A stretch of 64,000 nucleotides of DNA, taken from assembly GCA_021229015.1 (NCBI GenBank), contig CM037795.1, positions 17,794,933-17,858,932 on the forward strand. The letters are read 5' to 3'. The number at the start of each line of letters is the position of its first letter. Position 1 is the first letter of the stretch. Of this stretch, positions 36,840 through 48,041 are shown piece after piece. The translations under genes and the position numbers were made by a program. Source of the DNA: Solen grandis. Its lineage: Eukaryota > Mollusca > Bivalvia > Adapedonta > Solenidae. The notes below the pieces were generated by a model. That model was not told where the DNA came from, ran no database searches, and worked only from the letters and a program-made list of their open reading frames with translations.

Positions 36840-37044
36840 TTAACCCTTACCCATGCTAAATTTCTTAATTGGACTTGTCCTTTCTTCAATTCTGACTGTA
36901 CCATTAGTTGTTCATGGGGATGCTTGCTAAAAATTTGTTGACTGAAAAGCAAACAATGCAGACCGTGATCAGACTGCACAAATGTGCAGATTGATCTTGG
37001 TCTGCACTGGCAGTCACAAATGCCCACAGCATTGTAAGGGTTAA
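36840..37044 (+). mobile_element. MITE-B copy 3 (complete)
   Basis: 205 bp flanked by TTAA, with inverted ends TTAACCCTTACC / GTAAGGGTTAA. Contains GACTGTACCATTAGTTGTTC and a short palindrome CTGCACAAATGTGCAG. Confidence 0.88.
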
Positions 37045-38487
37045 TAAACATGCACAGTGTAAGAAGATAAATGAAAATCCATATTGACTTTGGATTTTAA
37101 AGTAATTCTTTTAGTTATTTTTATGCAAGTATCTAGAGGAAGCTCCATGGATTAAAACAATAATTAAAAAAAAAATGTATAGCTGAATGACAACCTCTTT
37201 AATTGCCTTATCTTTGAATTACTGGAAACTAGCATATTGTTACATTTATCTACTCAACTTCTCTCTTTCACATGAATTACAAAAAAAAAAAAAAAAAAAT
37301 ACTAAATTTTCTTACACTACTGTATTAATGATTCCTGGGTTAGATAACATTAAAAGACACAAACAAATAATAACAGACTTGAAAACGATACCATACTCTC
37401 AATCTCATTAAAATCATATCCCAATTTGTTCTCCTCTACTATCCGTGATTTGGTTAGCGAAATATCAGCAAATATATTGAATCTGATTTTAATGAGACTG
37501 CCATTCTCTTTAAGTAGATATGATATTTTGTTGAGTATTTTTTTAAATTTAATCAAAAATAGCAATGGATTTCTTACCAAAAGAAAATAAAAATAAAATT
37601 TAAACTTAACAAAAATTTCTCATGCATGAAAATAGAAAAAAAAATATCTGAATATTACATGGGTACATGAAATATACACAAATCTGTACTGACATTATGT
37701 AGAGGCATTATGTACAGTGCTGTTTTAGAGTTTACTGTCACTGTGTTACATAGCAACGCCTAGTAACGACTGGTGACCATGACAATCTTTGTTTGGGACT
37801 TGGATTAAACCATCAATTTACCTCAAACAAACAGGAAGGCTTCTTTAGATATAGAGTCTGAATGGCCACATAAGCATTGTAATCCATATTAATTCACTAG
37901 ATGTTCAGATTTTCTGGTGATAACACACTTCACTTTTCACCAACGTGTTTCAGGTTTAAATCCTGATCCCATTATTTGTGGGCATTATGGTCACCAGTCA
38001 ATAAAAGCAAGTTTTTATTGGGTCACACCTTCCACAAAATGGACTTCATATTGCCAAATTTGCCTAAAACATCAAGGTTTTGCAATTTAAGAAATAAAAT
38101 TCAATCACAATGAATGTAATATAGATCAAGATGAAAATTGTTTATTTTAACACGTACATGTACATATAACCCAACAGAGAACAATTGTAACTGTACTTTG
38201 AACACAAGGTTACATCAACATTTGGAGATTGAGGATGTGTTCTTCTTATACTGTTGGATTGATTTTTTCTCACATGTCATGTGAAAAAAACAAAAAACAA
38301 AAACACAAAAAAACATGACATACTATGATCATAAGAGAAACAATATCCGATCTTACAATAACATTAACATTATAAAATATTCTATTTAATGCATTTGGCT
38401 TCATTTATTATTCATTGAACCTGACATAGTTAACATTCAGGGTTCTCACTAACTCCTAAATTGGGAGTCCTGGCCCTGTGTTCCCTG

Positions 38488-38615
38488 AAAATACTTCAGT
38501 ATGATCTCAGGCTCAAATCTGAGTATCATACTCAAATCCCTATGGAAAAGAATGGGAATAGTTTGAATATAAACATGAAAATCATACTGAAGTACCACCT
38601 TTATTTCAGAGAGCA
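38488..38615. mobile_element. Foldback-like repeat F, copy 2
   Basis: Inverted arms TACTTCAGTATGAT (38493) and ATCATACTGAAGTA (about 38582). The centre holds the palindromic GCTCAAATCTGAGTATCATA. Confidence 0.68.
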
Positions 38616-38949
38616 GGAGGCCTGGTCTCCAGATCTTGAGAAAAGGCTTCCTGCATACCTGATCAGGTCCTATATAAATATGGGAGGACTCCAAACATTT
38701 TGGCAAATCATTGTCAAGGTTTCCAGTCTTCAGGATCCTAATCAGAACGGTGACATTACTTTAAACACAGGAAAATTTATGAAAATGAAAATGATAAGAT
38801 CCTATCTCCTGTGGTGTATGATATGATTAATATTTCATGAATATTTCTCCATCATTTCACCAAAGGCAAAGAATATAAACATTGTCAAACAAAGAACCAT
38901 TACTATCACAGTCATCACTTCTACCTTGAACACAATCAGCGAGTTATTA

Positions 38950-39030
38950 TATTACAGACTCCATTAAAACACACTCCATTATAACACACTCCATTATAAC
39001 ACACTATATTATGACACATTCCATTATAGT
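38950..39030 (+). repeat. 17-bp tandem repeat
   Basis: Four to five copies of a unit like CACTCCATTATAACACA. Confidence 0.8.
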
Positions 39031-39361
39031 GCAGAATCCTGTATAACATGGTCTTACATTGAACGCCAAGTCTTTCTTTTGTCAACTTTTTAGTTGGTAA
39101 CAATGTAGTCCTATATTATATAATGCATCTAGTGTTGGGTATTATAGCTTTACAATGGAATTTTACACTTCAGTCACTTAAAGACAATGCACCTTTTAAT
39201 TTAGAAGGGAATGAAAATCTAAGCTCTGACCTTTCCATTCGTAGCCAGGTCAACTGCTTACAAACAGTATCACAAACAAAAGCATAGGATACTTTGTGTA
39301 AACTGGGTCAACCATAGACTACTTAAAATCATTCTAGAGTATATATTGGAAAGCCTGCAAG

Positions 39362-39575
39362 TTAACCCTTTCCCTCATGGAGGACACCATGAAAAGACCT
39401 ATGCGAACAGCATAAAAACAGATCAGGTTTTATGCTGTTCGCTGCTCCTCAGTGGTCTGGTAATGAGGATTTTACAATTAAATTTAGTAAGGTTAACTGT
39501 GGTTTTCTGCAGATAAGGCTTTATGTGGTACCTACTGAGTGCGTCAAAATGAGTCTATATGAGGGAAAGGGTTAA
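39362..39575 (+). mobile_element. MITE-A copy 3 (hairpin core deleted)
   Basis: Both TTAA ends are present. The central hairpin core is missing: only one GATCAG remains (39421), where other copies have GATCAG on each side of the core. Confidence 0.9.
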
Positions 39576-39647
39576 TATGAATATATCTGTAAACACAAAA
39601 GAGGCCCATTGAATTAACATTTATCATGAACGTCCATTTATATTTCT

Positions 39648-39889
39648 TTAACCCTTTCCCTCATATAGATTCATTTTGACGCACTCAATAGGTACCACAT
39701 AAAGCCTGATCTGCAGAAAACCACAGTTAGACCTTACCAAATTTAATTGTAAAATCCTCATTACCAGACCACTGAGGAGCAGCGAACAGCATAAAACCTG
39801 ATCAGCCTACGAGTTACTCGCAGGCTGATCTGGTTTTATGCTGTTCGCATAGGTCTTTTCATGGTTTCCTCTATGAGGGAAAGGGTTGA
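39648..39889 (-). mobile_element. MITE-A copy 4 (inverted relative to copy 3)
   Basis: Full length in reverse orientation, 72 bp from copy 3. The right TTAA has become TTGA. The hairpin has one mismatch (CCTACGAGT against ACTCGCAGG). Confidence 0.9.
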
Positions 39890-40906
39890 GAATTGGTGGT
39901 TACATATGATATTTTCTACATAAATTTTTAGATTTTAAAGACATTGAAATACAACTCTAGTATCTTAAAATGACAACAAACAGTTACATATATAGCACTC
40001 CAACAAAGATGTCAAATATGAATATGAAATATACAAACTAAAACTAGTACATGTATTGAGATTCACATTAACACAGACCTAAATTTACTTTCATTTTACG
40101 CAAACTTTGGGTCAAATATTCTGACAAATCCCCAATGTTAAAAAAGGTAATTTCTTCAACATATTCAAACAAATAAAATAATGCTAATGCTTAAAGGAAA
40201 AAATCTATTTCTGATTTGATACACTGACCTAGTAATTAAATTATGAAAATGTTGAATTGGATATTTTTGTTTTTTTCTTGCTGATTTCACAAGGAAATTT
40301 GCATATATGCAAAATGCTCATTTAATTATAGTGAAGAAAAAGGGATCAAAAATAGGTCATTTGATAGAGGAGGGGGGGGATATATAAAAATCAACAAGTA
40401 AATTACTTCTTTTTCCAAATTTTGATTATCAAACAACCCAATGTTCCCATTTTTTTACTAGATATTTTTTCCCAAAATAGCCAGAAGCAAGTTAACAAAT
40501 AAATTAGATCTAGCATTATAAACAAAGGAAGGTTAACTCTTGACAGCATGTTAATAATTTAATTTTTTATGAGCTGTCTACCTTCAAGAGAGGTGTGGTC
40601 TTTAATTGAAAATCTGCTTAATTTGAATTTAAAAAAAGAAAAATGTAATGGGCAATGTAAGCATTTATTGGGGGAAAATACTGCTTTTTTAATAAACACT
40701 TATTTACATTTATGAAGAATAATTTATATCTGTATCCAGTATCAATCTGTTATTGAAAAATGATTGAGTTATCAAAACATAGCTGTTACAATCAACATGT
40801 TAAATTAAAAAAAAGCAAACAGCTTAAGGTATTATAATTAATCAAATTAATAAGGTATCATAATTAATCAAATTAATAAAATTTATCAACTTTCATAATA
40901 TATGTT

Positions 40907-42076
40907 CACATACATGCCATATCTCCCGGCGGGAGATTAAATCTCCCGGGATTTCGACTTGTCTCCCGATCTCCCGCCGGGAGGTGAAAATCTCCCGGTC
41001 TTTCCCTTTGAACTCAGTATAATCCATTTTATTACCGAGCTATGATACAGCATTAGGAAGATTACGTAAGAACATGTGTTAGTATCAATCCTGACCAGTG
41101 TGCTGTACAGCCACAAGCAATGTGTGATCGTCCTTATCCAATCAAATTGCATAATTCAGACAGGTAGCAAACTGGACACTCTATCAGTTGAAACAATTAT
41201 CGTCGGGTAATTAGCAGCTATCAAGGCAATACTAAAGCTAGAATGAGTAAGGTGAGGATGGTATACTGTAATAAAGACGTAAATCTTATCATGGATAAAA
41301 AAGGTCCCGGAGAATAGCTAATCCTTACTTACCGGAAGTGTAAACAATAAATGATAATTAGATCAACTGTTTACCAATCATTTAAATCTTAACAAAACTC
41401 ATCATATTGACACATCATAGAAAGTACACCTCAACTAGCGATAAATTGCAAATGAATTGCAATTTTCACACCGAAAATGACTTGATAAACAAGGGATATC
41501 GTCTGCTGAGTAATTTACTATAGTGAGATGTCATGATCGGAAGAGTTGGGTAACCACTTCATACCACCATACCGTACACGATAAATATTTTAAGCTAAAT
41601 AATATTTTAGCTAAAAGCAATTTAATTCAGAAAAAAAGAATACACAGACGGAAGGTGAAAGTATTATTAAATATGATCTAACTTTTTATCTTTATTCATC
41701 CCCATTAATTAAAACCTTATGATCAGAAATCATCCAATAAATCAAAGATACTGTATCAATTTAAATGTGTTTAATGTAAATGGCATGTTCTCTAATTTGT
41801 TATAAGTTAGTGTTGCATTTAATGTAAAACAGTGCTTGTGGAAAGTTAAGTTTCTATTTGAATTAGATTTATTAATAAATTTCATATTTTTTTTTACATA
41901 TAAATTTCATATGGTATTTTCATTAATTAAAAGGGGAAAAATGTGTATTTTTTTTTTTTTTTATTAAGAACTCTCTTCGATATATGTCGTAAAATCTCCC
42001 TGGCTGGACCCCAAATCTCCCTGTGAAAATTTCAAAATCTCCCTGGGAGACATACTGAAAATATGGCATGTATGTG
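40907..42076. mobile_element. 1.17-kb element with exact 16-bp inverted ends CACATACATGCCATAT
   Basis: CACATACATGCCATAT at 40907-40922 and ATATGGCATGTATGTG at 42061-42076. Just inside each end is a cluster of direct CTCCC motifs: TCTCCCGG four to five times at the left, TCTCCCTG three times at the right. The interior is AT-rich without a recognisable protein. Confidence 0.7.
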
Positions 42077-42239
42077 TTCAATTTAATCATCTCTTTATTT
42101 CTATATTCTTGTTTAAAAAAAAATCACATGGCTACAATCAATTTTCATAAAAGTGAAATATAATAATAAATGAACTAAAAATAGGCATAGTAAACAGCAT
42201 ATAACTTTTATGTTACTTTAAGGCTGATCCAATTTTACA

Positions 42240-42776
42240 TGTATTTTAACCTTTTACCTCATATAGACTCAATCTGATAATGTAGTAATATATTCCAATG
42301 GTGTATAAAATATTCCAAACTGAGTTTGCTAATCAGCAATTGATATACTATAGTTATTGTATTTAATCATATGACATATGTATATTTATACCTTCTAACT
42401 ATTTGTAACAGTTCCTCTAAGCTAAATTTTGATTTAAGTATAGCAATTTATAAGGTTTATTTTTATTTATTTCAATATTTATTTCATGCTTTTCCCTTAC
42501 ATGTATTATGCGTTTGTGATGCCATAAGCTGTATGGTAATAAACTGTGTGTGTTTATGCCTAATAAACTACTGAATTGATGACAAACACATGAAACCTAG
42601 ATCAGACAGCTCCTTAAATATCTCCTATGTTTGTTCATACAATAATGAAACCAAATCTACACTGTCTGTATGGCAAAGGAAAGTTGATTGTTTCAAATAC
42701 CATTTAAAGTTCAGTAAATTAACATTCATCAAGTCATATTTTTTTCCATGAATATTCATGAGGTAAAGATTAAAGA
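42240..42776 (+). mobile_element. MITE-C fragments
   Basis: TTTTACCTCATATAGACTCA at 42250 and GAATATTCATGAGGTAAAGA at about 42750 match the two ends of the copy at 50936-51191. The middle (42300-42570) looks like unrelated inserted sequence. Confidence 0.5.
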
Positions 42777-42960
42777 TTTACCAGTGGAAGTTGGAGAGGT
42801 TATGCAGTATACAATTTAAATTCCTTACAAACCATACTTTCCAGTACAGTACATAAACATCATAGCAACATCTCTCTTTATAAACTGATGCAGGTGCATC
42901 AGTTCATTAAATAAACAATTAAAGACAATTTATTAAACAAATAAAGACAGTGTTCATATG

Positions 42961-43202
42961 TTAACCCTTTCCCTCATAGAGGACACCATAAAAAGACCTA
43001 TGCGAACAGCATAAAACAAGATCAGCCTGCGAGTAACTCGCAGGCTGATCAGGTTTTATGCTGTTCGCTGCTCCTCAGTGGTCTGGAAATTAGGATTTTG
43101 TAATTAAATTTGGTAAGGTTTAACTGTGGTTTTCTGCAGATCAGGCTTTATGTGGTACCTATTGAGTGCGTCAAAATGAGTCTATATGAGGGAAAGGGTT
43201 AA
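42961..43202 (+). mobile_element. MITE-A copy 5 (full length)
   Basis: Perfect TTAA ends and intact hairpin. One of the best-preserved copies. Confidence 0.94.
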
Positions 43203-44999
43203 GTTACCAAAATGATAAATTCAACATTATCTGACTATTACAACTTGTGCATTGATTTGTATGAGACATTATGATGTATAATTTCAACAAGAGATGAATC
43301 AAATGAACACATGCAAGTAGATCTAACAACTGTAAAACAATACAAAAATAGTCCTCACTGGCATTCTGCCAGATTCATTCAAATAACAATTCTAACACAA
43401 TCAACAAAAAATGATATATAAACAAAGAAGAAGTATGCATTATTTTCTGATATATGCACAGTTCAAAGATGACGTATACCATACGACATCATATTACTGT
43501 ACAACACTTTACAACACAATTGTATTCCTTTTAAAATTTTGCAGTCTAGTAAACATATTAGAATGGTAATAGAGTTTAATTTTGCGTGATTTATTTCAGA
43601 ATGATGAACAGTGTAGCATTCAGATGCTTTGTAATTAATCACTCAGGCTTAAGGGCCATCATGATTAGAATACTGTGCATCTTCACTTAATACCATGCAT
43701 TATTCTGTAATATATCACTGAAAACACAATTTTAATTCCTAAATCTTAGAACTGGAAAATAATAACAGTATATATCTGAAAAATAAATTGTATTACATGT
43801 ATACACAATTTTCAAATTGAAAAAAGAAATTAAAGCAGTTTGTTCACAGATGATTTGTTCACAGATGATTGCTAGAAATTGAAAAATCTTGTTACTTTCC
43901 CTCTTTAATATTTGTGAAGTCCTTGTTTCCTGACATAAAAATCGGTAAGTGTAGGTTACATTACATGGGAAAATACCATTTTGGTTAACCCAACTTCAGT
44001 GAAATCGGTTATACAGAGAGTACAGTATCCCCAAAGCAGGTGCATGTGGTACTTCGATATTGCGTCTTCAGTCTTCACCGGTTCAGGGTATGGATTTTGT
44101 AAGTTCAGCTAATGAAGTTAATGTATGCACGAAAGAGTGAATGTGATTAGCCAAGTGATGGCAAATGAAAATAAGAAAATCTTCATATATATATAGGTTT
44201 TATAATTCTAAATATGGTTTCAATATGACGGTACTGCCTGTGATGGGGGAACCAGCCATTTTATTTACAATCACAGATGGTTGCATTGGGTGACCATGCA
44301 TCAGTATATGAATACTGATGGACATAATACATGTACACACATGTAGTTCAAAATTTCTTAGTCAATGACCATCTGTGAACAAGCTGCTTTAAGGTTCAGT
44401 CAATTTATATTCATATGCAGATAAACATTTCATTTTATATCTTTCATAAGATAACGGTGAACAAAATAAAACTTACTTAAATTTGTACAAGTTTCAGTTT
44501 TACATATTCTGTGTGTATTAATATATACTGGAAAAGCAAAATTCAGATCTCTTTTTATAAACATAAAATAAACATAATACCAAGAGACTGAGAGAGTAGC
44601 CTACCCTCCATCAATTCCCATCACTTCTACTGCATGAGTATTATTTTTTTTAAATCAAGAAGTGAACAGTGAATGAATGGATTGAAAGAAAAAAATCGAA
44701 AGACCTGTCAACAAGACAGTACTAAAATATACACAGATCTATCAATATGAGTTGTTCAGTAAACATTCATTGTATTTTTTTTATGTACCGATATGCCCTA
44801 TTCATAGTCATACAAATCACAAATTTATTTTTTTTATATTATCTATTGTAGGTTTGCTTCTATTTTTACTGATTTTCTACTTCAGGCTTTATAAGTTAGC
44901 TTCTAGTTTTCCTGAAATTATCCATTTATAAATAAGCTTTTATTTAATAGTAAGTTAGTTAGCATCTAGTTTTTTTTTTCTGACATTATCCCCATATAA

Positions 45000-45340
45000 G
45001 TTAGCTTCTAGGTTTTCTCACATTATCCCTATACAAGTAAGCTTCTAGTTTTTCTGACATTATCCCTTTATATGTAAACTTCTGGTTCTTCAGCATTATC
45101 CCTTTATATGTAAACTTCTGGTTCTTCAGCATTATCCCTTTATATGTAAACTTCTGGTTCTTCAGCATTATCCCTTTATATGTAAACTTCTGGTTCTTCA
45201 GCATTATCCCTTTATATGTAAACTTCTGGTTCTTCAGCATTATCCCTTTATATGTAAACTTCTGGTTCTTCAGCACTATCCCTTTATATGTAAACTTCTG
45301 GTTCTTCAGCATTATCCCTTAAATATGTAAGCTTCTACTT
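45000..45340 (-). repeat. Minisatellite, 36-bp unit
   Basis: Seven near-identical units of TATATGTAAACTTCTGGTTC+TTCAGCATTATCCCTT, with diverged units on both sides. Because 36 is a multiple of three, the minus strand is open for 103 codons as repeats of MLKNQKFTYKGI. I treat this as repeat, not gene. Confidence 0.92.
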
Positions 45341-45808
45341 TGTATGAGTAAGCTTCTAATTTTTCAGATATTATACCTACATATGTTTAAATAGCTACTT
45401 GTTTTTAACAGCTTCTAGTGTTTCTAATAAGCTAGTTTCTAGCTGATCTTCCGACAGCTAGCTTAAAGTTTTCCTGAAATAATTTCAAAGGCAGTAACAC
45501 TGCCTCTGAAAATAATTACAGATTATAACAATAAAATACATGGCATAATTTGTGACTTTCACAATCATGATAAATTATTATAGAACATCATTTTATTATG
45601 GAAAGCTCAATGACTGTCTACATGTATAAAAGTTATATTGTAAACACTATATTAATTTCTGATTAATTCATACATATAATATAGTATAGAAAATTATCAC
45701 AAATGAATGACACACATCCACATGATATTTATGTATTTTACATATTACATATCAGTCCATAAATCAAATTAAGCACCCTAATGAAAGAGAGCATTAACCC
45801 TTTACAGT

Positions 45809-46045
45809 TTAACCCTTTCCCTCGTATAGACTCATTTTGACGCACTCAATAGGTACCACATAAGCCTGATCTGCAGAAAACCACAGTTAAACCTTACCAA
45901 ATTTAATTGTAATTCATTACCAGACCACTGAGGAGCAGTGAACAGCATAAAACCTGATCAGCCTGCGAGTTACTCGCAGGCTGATCTGGTTTTATGCTGT
46001 TCGCATAGGTCTTTTCATGGTGTCCTCTATGAGAGAAAGGGTTAA
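45809..46045 (-). mobile_element. MITE-A copy 6
   Basis: Reverse orientation, TTAA at both ends, hairpin intact, a few small deletions. Confidence 0.92.
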
Positions 46046-46970
46046 CTTATTCAGATGTGATTCTACATATACCGGTAGACAAACAGAGTAGACATAGATC
46101 AGTCTGCATGAAAAAGCAAAGCCATTGTTTCATACCACTTCAGTTCAGTAAATTAATATTCATCTAGTCAAAAATTGTTAGAACAATATTTAAGAGGTGA
46201 AGAGTTAAACATCAGAATTATATGTACTGTTATATCACAGCGAGCTGTTAACCACCAGTTTTCAAGAATCATTGAGTCATTCTACAAAAGAATATAAGAA
46301 GATCTTCTTATTTCAGATCTTGTAAAACAGCAAAAGAATGAGTAAATTACTGATACTCATGACTAAAGGTAAATAAAATGCTGACCTATGGATCAAAAGG
46401 TTTGGCAAGAATCTGTAATGATAATCACTCTGGCACTAAGGACTAGTCCAACTAATGAACTGCTGATATTTCTGTTGACATTTCTTGCCCAAATGACTTA
46501 AATTTTGGTATACAACTCGTACCACATGATCAATCTTATCTTTGAACCTAGATCAGCCTGCAAAAAATAACTCACAAGCATATCAGTGTTTATAGTGTTT
46601 CTTGTGGTCAAATAGAAGTGTTCTCTTATTACAGATCCAAAGGTTGAGTTTGGTACCCTCTAGAGGCAGACATTTTTCAATACCTTCCAACACACCAAGT
46701 ACTGGTCCAACCCAACAACCATCAAAAGGGTAAATCATAATTTAGAATTGATGTGATAAAAATAAGACTTAAAATCTAAATGAAAATTCAAATATGCAGG
46801 GACTGGAAACATGTGTCAGTCATCTGCGACATGATAATCCAAAATATCACGACTAGACTACAAACACTGCTTTACAGACGCAGTCAATAGATTCATGAAA
46901 AAGCACCATTTTAACCTCTGTATTTTATACCACCATAATAAACATACTAGCACATTGTCAAATCAGACAT

Positions 46971-47597
46971 ACTATACTACTCAAAGTTTGCTAAGCACCA
47001 CCGGCTATTTTCCCATAGAGTCACATGAAAACACATGCTGAATGTAATGCTATGTACCTGAAAGGAAAGCGTTAGCTGACAATCAATTTTACGAATAGTT
47101 TTTGTCAAAATGATAGAAAAGAGACTCAAAAATGAGTTACAACGACTTAGCCAATTCCTGTCATTATTTGAAAATTCACAAAAGTGTGTTTTTTTGCAAG
47201 AAATGGCATTTTATAAATGGAAGTTAAATCTTGTGATCAATACAGAAAAAAAAATACCATGAACAGGTCAATATCGTCACAAATATCCTTAAAAGTATTC
47301 CATTTAGAAAACAGAAATATTTGAAGATCAAAGTTCTGAATTTAGCTGACTTTAAAATTTAAGGTGTTTTCTCAAAATTCCATTTCCTAATTATGATTAA
47401 TTCCCAGTACTGAGGATCCGAAAGGCTTATTTCTTGTAACTGGTAGTAAGTTTGGTACATAAACAATTCTTCTGCATAAAAGCAAGATTTGTTTTAATGT
47501 AAAATTTAATGTAGCATGCCTTTAAAGTCGCTTGTCTAAGCATGCAACGCTACGGGAAAATAGCTGATGGTGCTTAGCAAACTTTGGGTAGTATAGT
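46971..47597. mobile_element. 627-bp element with 44-bp inverted ends
   Basis: Arms 46971-47014 and 47554-47597 are inverted copies sharing CAAAGTTTGCTAAGCACCA and ending ACTATACTAC / GTAGTATAGT, with three mismatches. The interior has no open frame of note. It sits within 180 bases of the Hv1 stop codon and may lie in its 3' UTR. TTTAAT at about 47495 gives a minus-strand ATTAAA. Confidence 0.85.
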
Positions 47598-47775
47598 ATA
47601 ATACATATCTCAAATATCTAGTCAGTCAAAATGCTATTCTACAGAATATGTAGAAAAGTTGGCAAGATAACGTATCGCTGTTTTTAATGACAAACATAGA
47701 TCTTGATAAAGCACTATAGGATTCTGAGTGATAACAAAAATTTGAATACATTTAGACAAGCATCTCCTCTTCGGA

Positions 47776-48041
47776 TCAGTCTTTTGGCTCCGTGTCTTGT
47801 TTCTCGGCCACCTGGTTCACTTCTGCTACTACATTGATCGTGCTCACTGGTTTTGGCAGTTCTGATGGAATCATGTCACTGATGCCATGTTTTCTCAGCA
47901 ATCCTCGCAGTGTTTCAATCTCACTCTCCTGTGCAGCACAATATTCTCGATACTTTACCAATTCCTGTTCACACGCATCTCGTAAACGTTTTTCTCGCTG
48001 GACACGTTTTTCAGCCTGTTTTTTGACAGAGAGAATAATTC
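47776..48041 (-). CDS. HVCN1: Hv1 terminal exon with coiled coil
   Basis: The acceptor CCCATTTCAG ends at 48042. It encodes (G)IILSVKKQAEKR, the heptad-rich helix through LRGLLRKHG, and the tail SELPKPVST...DTEPKD, then TGA. Confidence 0.96.

Larger units (their letters stand above)
30090..47553. other. Intergenic stretch, repeats only
   Basis: Begins with the 3' UTR of the lipid-binding gene (length unknown) and ends before the downstream flank of Hv1. No exon with family motifs is seen. Stretches 30090-32190, 32890-34660, 37045-38480, 39890-40900, 43203-44990 and 46210-46960 are AT-rich with scattered homopolymers and nothing I can name. Confidence 0.5.

Noticed and set aside
45001..45312. 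103-codon minus-strand frame of MLKNQKFTYKGI repeats
   Set aside because: Explained fully by a 36-bp minisatellite. No flanking unique coding sequence or splice sites.
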